From JAVBKA01 sp031546715 (lineage in GTDB: Bacteria > Bacillota > Clostridia > Oscillospirales > UBA929): DNA of 8,645 nucleotides. Made by a program: the position numbers and the translations under genes. The stretch lies in assembly GCA_031546715.1 (NCBI GenBank), contig JAVBKA010000054.1:1-8645 (forward strand), read 5' to 3'. Below, piece after piece: positions 4,999 through 8,645 of the stretch. Each line of letters begins with the position of its first letter. Position 1 is the first letter of the stretch. The notes under the pieces are model-generated. The model searched no databases. It was given only the letters and a program-made list of their open reading frames with translations, and was not told the origin of the DNA.

Positions 4999-5946
4999 AT
5001 GTTTTCAACAAAATCAACCATAAAGATTATAACGGTTATTCTCCCCATGCTAATACTATTCGCCTCATGCTTTTACCCAGTTTCAGCCGTTAGGCGTAGC
5101 GAGAGAGATACATCAGAGACGTCTTTGCTGATTCCATATGTAACACCTGCGGAGGCTGAACGGCTGAACGCCGCCATTGTCTTGCCCAAAAACTCGCAAG
5201 TTGACATAACGTCAGACGTCGCGACAGCATCAAAGGACAATGCCGCAACCGAAAGCACGCCGCCGATTACACCAACAACCACAGAAAAAGACTTGCCTCA
5301 ACCAGCATCACAATCGAACATTCTCACGCCAGCTTCAGAATCGGACATGCTGCTAGTAACAGAGACGGTCACAGCGTTGGAGGATGTGAGCGAAAAACGC
5401 ATAGCCTTGACCTTTGACGATGGACCTAACGGAGCAAGAACCACGAAATTGCTTGAGCTCCTTGATAAATATGACGCAGAGGCGACTTTTTTTCTGGTTG
5501 GCGAGCGCATTGAGCTGTACCCGAAGCAGCTTAAAGAAATAATATCCCACGGAAACGAAATTGGAAACCATACATATGGTCACCGCAATTTGCAGAAACT
5601 TTCTGAAGCCGACGTTGAGCGTGAGATAACAAAAACAAACGACCTGGTTTATAAGCTGACAGACACCATGCCGACACTGCTAAGACCGCCTTACGGCGCA
5701 ATTAGCAGAGACATTAAAGAGCTATTTGGAATGCAAATTGCCCTTTGGAATCTAGACCCCCGTGACTGGCAAAATCACGACGCTGAAAAGGTATCGGATT
5801 ATATTTTGTCTCGTTGTAAAGATGAAAGCGTTGTTGTTTTGCATGACAGCAATAAAACCACCATTGAAGCTGTTGAAATAATTCTTGAAGCGCTGTCTAA
5901 AAAGGGTTATAAATTTGTAACTATGTCTGAGTTGATTTCCGAGTAA
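4999..5946 (+). CDS. Exported polysaccharide deacetylase (NodB/CE4 family)
   Basis: A metal-dependent esterase that removes N-acetyl groups from a polysaccharide, in Firmicutes usually peptidoglycan, outside the membrane. 315 residues. Seen: a hydrophobic signal segment (about 8-24) with either signal peptidase cleavage after Val-Ser-Ala or an atypical lipobox F21-A-S-C24; a low-complexity Ser/Thr/Pro-rich linker to about 130; then the NodB domain with T138-F-D-D-G-P143 (base and metal Asp), H191-T-Y-G-H195 (metal His pair), R229-P-P-Y-G-A, D253-P-R-D-W257 and V-L-H282-D. All catalytic motifs are intact. GGGGAG (4986-4991) lies 7 nt before the ATG. It has its own promoter and is followed by a terminator, so it is a single-gene unit, divergent from ndh. 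It could serve vegetative wall modification or spore cortex formation; the vegetative-type promoter favours the former. Confidence 0.92.
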   Translation: MFSTKSTIKIITVILPMLILFASCFYPVSAVRRSERDTSETSLLIPYVTPAEAERLNAAIVLPKNSQVDITSDVATASKDNAATESTPPITPTTTEKDLPQPASQSNILTPASESDMLLVTETVTALEDVSEKRIALTFDDGPNGARTTKLLELLDKYDAEATFFLVGERIELYPKQLKEIISHGNEIGNHTYGHRNLQKLSEADVEREITKTNDLVYKLTDTMPTLLRPPYGAISRDIKELFGMQIALWNLDPRDWQNHDAEKVSDYILSRCKDESVVVLHDSNKTTIEAVEIILEALSKKGYKFVTMSELISE

Positions 5947-5961
5947 TCGCCAACACTAGTC

Positions 5962-5991
5962 GTATATTTGCTGATTCCCTTGCAGATAATA
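5962..5991 (+). promoter_or_regulatory. Possible forespore (SigG-like) promoter of spoVAC
   Basis: GTATA (5962-5966), an 18-bp spacer, and GATAATA (5985-5991) each differ at one position from the SigG consensus GMATR-N17/18-CATWMTA. SpoVA genes are normally transcribed by SigG in the forespore, which makes this a reasonable guess. It overlaps the hairpin at 5974-6031, and two mismatches make it weak evidence. Confidence 0.3.
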
Positions 5992-6035
5992 GGTGCATCA
6001 CGGACTACCGTATACCTATATGCAAGGGAATTTTT
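5974..6035 (+). terminator. Long nested hairpin terminator after the deacetylase gene
   Basis: ATTCCCTTGCA (5974-5984) pairs with 6021-6031, 11 bp, followed by a T tract at 6031-6035. Inside it are two further stems in register, ATAGGT (5989-5994) with ACCTAT (6014-6019), and ACGG (6000-6003) with CCGT (6008-6011). The whole folds into one rod of about 58 nt. This is longer than ordinary terminators and could also act on a transcript started upstream of spoVAC. Confidence 0.75.
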
Positions 6036-6057
6036 ATATATAAAGACGGTGCTAATA

Positions 6058-6504
6058 ATGAAAATGACAAATAAGCAGTATCAGGATTTGGTTGAAGAAA
6101 AAGCTCCGAAAAGTAAAACAGGAAAAAATGTCGCCTTTGCCTTTCTCATTGGCGGCGGCATATGCTGTGCCGGTCAGGGGCTTAAAAACCTTTACGGCTA
6201 CTGGCATGCAGATGAAAAAGTTTCCGGAATTTTAGTAGCCGTAACCTTAATATTTTTGGCGGCGTTGCTGACCTGTCTGCATGTTTACGACAACATAGCC
6301 AAGGTTGCAGGCGCAGGAACTCTAGTTCCGATTACAGGCTTTTCAAATGCAATGGTTTCGCCGGCTATTGAGTTTAAAAGTGAGGGCATGGTTGCAGGTC
6401 TGGCTGTAAGAATGTTTACCATTGCAGGACCTGTTATAGTTTTCGGGCTGTGCGCATCCGTGCTGTACGGCGTAATTTTGGTGCTTTTTCAGGTGAAGGT
6501 TTAG
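6058..6504 (+). CDS. spoVAC: Stage V sporulation protein AC
   Basis: An integral membrane component of the SpoVA channel that moves dipicolinic acid into the developing spore and releases it on germination. 148 residues, the normal length. Seen: N-terminal Y-Q-D-L-V-E-E-K-A-P-K-S, hydrophobic segments at about 21-40, 53-75 and 120-145, and the family hallmark G-A-G-T-L-V-P-I-T-G-F-S-N-A-M followed by E-F-K-S-E-G, very close to my memory of Bacillus SpoVAC. Start: the frame extends left to a TTG at 5968, but that would run through the hairpin at 5974-6031; ATG 6058 has only a weak ribosome binding site (ACGGTG, 6046-6051), and ATG 6064 is also possible. Odd: spoVAD and spoVAE, which usually follow directly, are absent; a terminator and a chemotaxis gene come next instead. 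Either they are elsewhere or this is an extra copy. Confidence 0.93.
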   Translation: MKMTNKQYQDLVEEKAPKSKTGKNVAFAFLIGGGICCAGQGLKNLYGYWHADEKVSGILVAVTLIFLAALLTCLHVYDNIAKVAGAGTLVPITGFSNAMVSPAIEFKSEGMVAGLAVRMFTIAGPVIVFGLCASVLYGVILVLFQVKV

Positions 6505-6540
6505 GCGAGGATAATCTAAATAGCTGAAGCTTGACGTCAA

Positions 6541-6595
6541 TATTTAGTACCCTCTGCGTGATAAAAGCGCAGAGGGGCACTATTGTATTTTTTTT
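6541..6595 (+). terminator. Intrinsic terminator after spoVAC
   Basis: CCCTCTGCG (6550-6558) pairs with CGCAGAGGG (6568-6576) around a 9-nt loop. Imperfect pairing continues outward (AGT with ACT) to a run of eight T at 6588-6595. It lies about 45 bases past the spoVAC stop and isolates spoVAC from the receptor gene. Confidence 0.85.
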
Positions 6596-6678
6596 GCTAT
6601 TAATTAACAATTTGAAAATTAAATGTCAATAACACCCAATAACAATAATTGGTTAAGCAACTTTTCACGAACTTCTTA
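6596..6678 (+). other. AT-rich spacer before the receptor leader
   Basis: No gene. It holds a direct repeat CAATAACA at 6627-6634 and 6637-6644 (10 bp apart, one helical turn) and a small hairpin CCAAT (6636-6640) with ATTGG (6648-6652). A promoter for the chemotaxis gene must lie here or in the leader. TTGAAA at 6612-6617 has no -10 at proper spacing, and I see no convincing motility-sigma site. Confidence 0.4.
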
Positions 6679-6801
6679 TCCTATCTGAGACTAAACTACT
6701 ATACGCAGGCTTAGTCAGCACAGAGCGTGCGACGGCAAGCAAGGCTTGCGCCTGTGATAACGGCGGGTGAAACCGTCTGAATATAGATAGGACAATTAGG
6801 A
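6679..6801 (+). promoter_or_regulatory. Structured leader upstream of the chemotaxis receptor, candidate cis-acting RNA
   Basis: TCCTATCT (6679-6686) pairs perfectly with AGATAGGA (6785-6792) and closes a 114-nt domain. Inside are GACTAA (6689-6694) with TTAGTC (6711-6716); CACAG (6719-6723) with CTGTG (6752-6756), capped by GCAAGC (6735-6740) with GCTTGC (6744-6749); and ACGG (6760-6763) with CCGT (6773-6776). GCAGGC (6705-6710) in the first loop could instead pair with GCCTGT (6750-6755), giving an alternative or pseudoknot. The 3' arm of the closing stem contains AGGA (6789-6792), 9 nt before ATG 6802, so folding would hide that ribosome binding site. It does not match the cyclic-di-GMP riboswitch signatures I know. 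Class and ligand, if any, are unknown. Confidence 0.5.
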
Positions 6802-8625
6802 ATGAAGATGAAAATTCTCCCCAAGGTACTTATTCCGGTGCTCAGCATTTTTTTAGTGGCACTTTTGGGATTAACGGTAGTACCTCTTTTGAAATTTGTT
6901 AATATAAGTGATGATTCTTTGAGTAATCAGCTAGAATCAGTTAGTATTGCAGTAGAAAATGACTTAACAGACATGCTTGACAATATTAAAGCTCAAGCAA
7001 CAGCCCTTGCATATGACGGTGAGCTGACCCACGAATATGAAAGCGGCGATTTTGCCGCACTGGCTTATTACATACAAGAATTTGATGCACCAAAGAAGGC
7101 AGATTTCATTATAATCGCCGATGTTTCAGGGAAAATCGTGTACAACACTGTCAGCGATTCGTATAACGGACAAAACTTAATCAACCTGCCTGCAATTCAG
7201 GCAGCACTTAAGGACGACTCATTTACCGATATCGGCGAAATTCTGGATTTTCCATTCAGCATGTACTCAAGCGCGGCAATTTGCCATGAGGGTCTGGGCA
7301 GTAACCCAATCGTTGGTCTGGTAGTTGCAGGTTATCGTCTGGCACTCACTGACCATGTTGACGGTTACAAGCAAACCTACGGTATCGAAGCCACAATTTT
7401 TAAAGGCGATACCGCACTTACCACAACCATGCTCGACAACAGCGGACAGCGTGCGTCAGGCACAATTGCCGCCCCTGAGGTGGTCACAAACGTACTAAAA
7501 TACGGACAGTCCTACACCGAGAAGGTCAATCTTTATGGCAAGCCCCTAATGGCGCATTACGCGCCAATAAAAAACGGCAAGGGTGCTACTGTGGGGATGT
7601 TTTTTTCAGGACTTTCCGCTGCTACTTCTGACGGAATAGTTAAAATGATGGGGGTTATGGTGACAATTTTCGCCACTTTGGCTCTCTTAGCCGTCAGCAC
7701 GGTGTTACTGCTAACCGTCCGCAGTATTATAAGACGTATGCAAAAGCTAGGCGTTGCCGCAGGACAAATATCTCTGGGCAACGTGGACAACAAAATCCAG
7801 AGTAGCGGTTCTGACGAGCTGGACGACTTAGCAAAGGCGTTTAACGCAATGCAGGAGGGAATCCAAGCTCAGGTGGCAATTGTACAAAAGCTGGAACAGG
7901 GAGATTTGTCTGTGAAGGTAGTCCCTCGGTCTGACAAGGACCAAATGGGAATTGCACTTTCAAGCATGGTGACAAAGCTAAACACAGTTCTTTCAGAGAT
8001 TCAAAAATCCACAATTATGGTCAGCAACGGCGCACATCAAATAGCTGACGGTAGCCAATCTCTGGCACATGGCTCATCTGAGCAATCAATTGCTGTAGAG
8101 CAGTTGTCCGAGGCGGTGGATATTTTAGAAAGCAAAACTAAGGAAACCGCTGTTATGGCACAGGAAGCCGCAAAGCTGGCGGCGGATATAAAGGGCACTG
8201 CCGAAACAGGTTCGGCGCAAATGACACAAATGATGTCCGCAGTTAAGGACATCAACAGCGCAAGCACGTCAATTAATAACGTAATCAAAATAATTGACGA
8301 TATCGCATTCCAAACAAATATACTTGCGCTAAATGCCGCAGTTGAAGCCGCCCGAGCGGGTCAGCACGGCAGAGGCTTCGCCGTTGTAGCCGAGGAGGTT
8401 CGCAGTCTGGCGGCAAAATCTTCGGCCGCCGCAAAGGATACAGGGGTGTTAATCTCAAATTCCATGGAAAAAGCGCAGCTAGGAGCAAGAATTGCCGCAG
8501 ACACCGCCGCTTCTCTTGCGGAAATAGTGACAGGAATCAATCAGTCCAGCAGTATTGTGGAAAAAATCGCAAAATCCTCACAGAAGCAGTTTGATGATAT
8601 AACCGGACTTAACAAGGGAATTTAA
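6802..8625 (+). CDS. Methyl-accepting chemotaxis protein, C-terminus cut by an in-frame TAA
   Basis: A transmembrane chemoreceptor that passes ligand signals to CheA/CheW. 607 residues as read. Seen: TM1 at about 5-33; a Cache-like extracytoplasmic sensor (about 34-280) with the segment V-V-A-G-Y-R-L before a second sub-domain; TM2 at about 283-305; HAMP at about 306-360 and a second HAMP-like stretch (E-Q-G-D-L-S-V-K) after it; a coiled-coil signalling domain with the highly conserved hairpin tip D499-D-I-A-F-Q-T-N through E515-A-A-R-A-G to V-V-A-E-E-V-R-S-L-A537. Only 70 residues follow, where relatives have roughly 110 or more. The stop interrupts the conserved pattern G-I-x-Q-V-S: the codons after TAA read Q-V-S-Q-L-I in the same frame to the window end, so the true gene probably continues past 8645. 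Missing would be the end of the return helix with its methylation sites. Start: ATG 6802 with AGGA at 6789-6792, or ATG 6808 with AGGA at 6798-6801. Confidence 0.9.
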   Translation: MKMKILPKVLIPVLSIFLVALLGLTVVPLLKFVNISDDSLSNQLESVSIAVENDLTDMLDNIKAQATALAYDGELTHEYESGDFAALAYYIQEFDAPKKADFIIIADVSGKIVYNTVSDSYNGQNLINLPAIQAALKDDSFTDIGEILDFPFSMYSSAAICHEGLGSNPIVGLVVAGYRLALTDHVDGYKQTYGIEATIFKGDTALTTTMLDNSGQRASGTIAAPEVVTNVLKYGQSYTEKVNLYGKPLMAHYAPIKNGKGATVGMFFSGLSAATSDGIVKMMGVMVTIFATLALLAVSTVLLLTVRSIIRRMQKLGVAAGQISLGNVDNKIQSSGSDELDDLAKAFNAMQEGIQAQVAIVQKLEQGDLSVKVVPRSDKDQMGIALSSMVTKLNTVLSEIQKSTIMVSNGAHQIADGSQSLAHGSSEQSIAVEQLSEAVDILESKTKETAVMAQEAAKLAADIKGTAETGSAQMTQMMSAVKDINSASTSINNVIKIIDDIAFQTNILALNAAVEAARAGQHGRGFAVVAEEVRSLAAKSSAAAKDTGVLISNSMEKAQLGARIAADTAASLAEIVTGINQSSSIVEKIAKSSQKQFDDITGLNKGI

Positions 8626-8645
8626 CAGGTATCTCAATTGATTCA

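Noticed and set aside
5968..6057. TTG start adding 30 residues to SpoVAC
   Set aside because: It would translate through a terminator-like hairpin, and SpoVAC is normally about 150 residues, which the ATG at 6058 gives.
6679..6801. Cyclic-di-GMP type I or II riboswitch
   Set aside because: The conserved core bases of both classes are not present; only the CACAG start is similar. Left as an unassigned structured leader.
7557..8488. Minus-strand frames within the chemoreceptor
   Set aside because: Complement of the alanine-rich coiled coil; no start signals and no recognisable protein.

Overview
The window reads as chromosomal DNA of an anaerobic, endospore-forming, probably motile member of the Clostridia. 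The grounds are a clear spoVAC gene, a large methyl-accepting chemotaxis protein, housekeeping promoters of the form TTGAAA-17-TATAAT, strong AGGAGG/GGGGAG-type ribosome binding sites, moderate GC, and a repeat-dense intergenic region whose motif (GGGCGAAC-AAA-GTTCGCCC) resembles dispersed repeats I recall from gut Clostridia. No phage, IS, CRISPR or tRNA/rRNA gene is visible.

Layout. 1-606 has no convincing gene. It holds several inverted repeats, one attenuator-like pair of competing hairpins, and the intrinsic terminator of the minus-strand gene cluster. 607-4613 is a minus-strand cluster read from a strong promoter at 4665-4693: a type II NADH dehydrogenase carrying a C-terminal DoxX-like membrane domain, then a trans-polyprenyl diphosphate synthase (17 bp gap, probable GTG start), then a lipoprotein with two tandem copies of a ~145-residue domain. 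4629-4998 is a divergent regulatory region with two near-consensus promoters back to back, a cluster of TAGACA motifs between them, and five 12-bp tandem repeats in the leader of the rightward gene. 4999-5946 (+) is an exported NodB-type polysaccharide deacetylase with all catalytic motifs. 6058-6504 (+) is spoVAC without spoVAD or spoVAE beside it. 6541-6595 is an intrinsic terminator. 6679-6801 can fold into a closed multi-stem leader that covers a ribosome binding site. 6802-8625 (+) is a chemotaxis receptor cut short by an in-frame TAA.

How the genes may work together. NADH dehydrogenase with an extra membrane domain, an isoprenoid-tail synthase for a quinone, and a tandem-domain surface lipoprotein match, in content and clustering, part of the flavin-based extracellular electron transfer (EET) locus described in Listeria (ndh2, dmkB, pplA). 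Here the set would be a minimal version: electrons from NADH to a membrane quinone, then possibly to an extracytoplasmic lipoprotein. The lipoprotein repeats lack an obvious flavinylation motif, so its redox role is inferred from context only. The deacetylase and SpoVAC fit cell-wall/spore biology, and the receptor fits chemotaxis. Those three appear to be independent transcription units.
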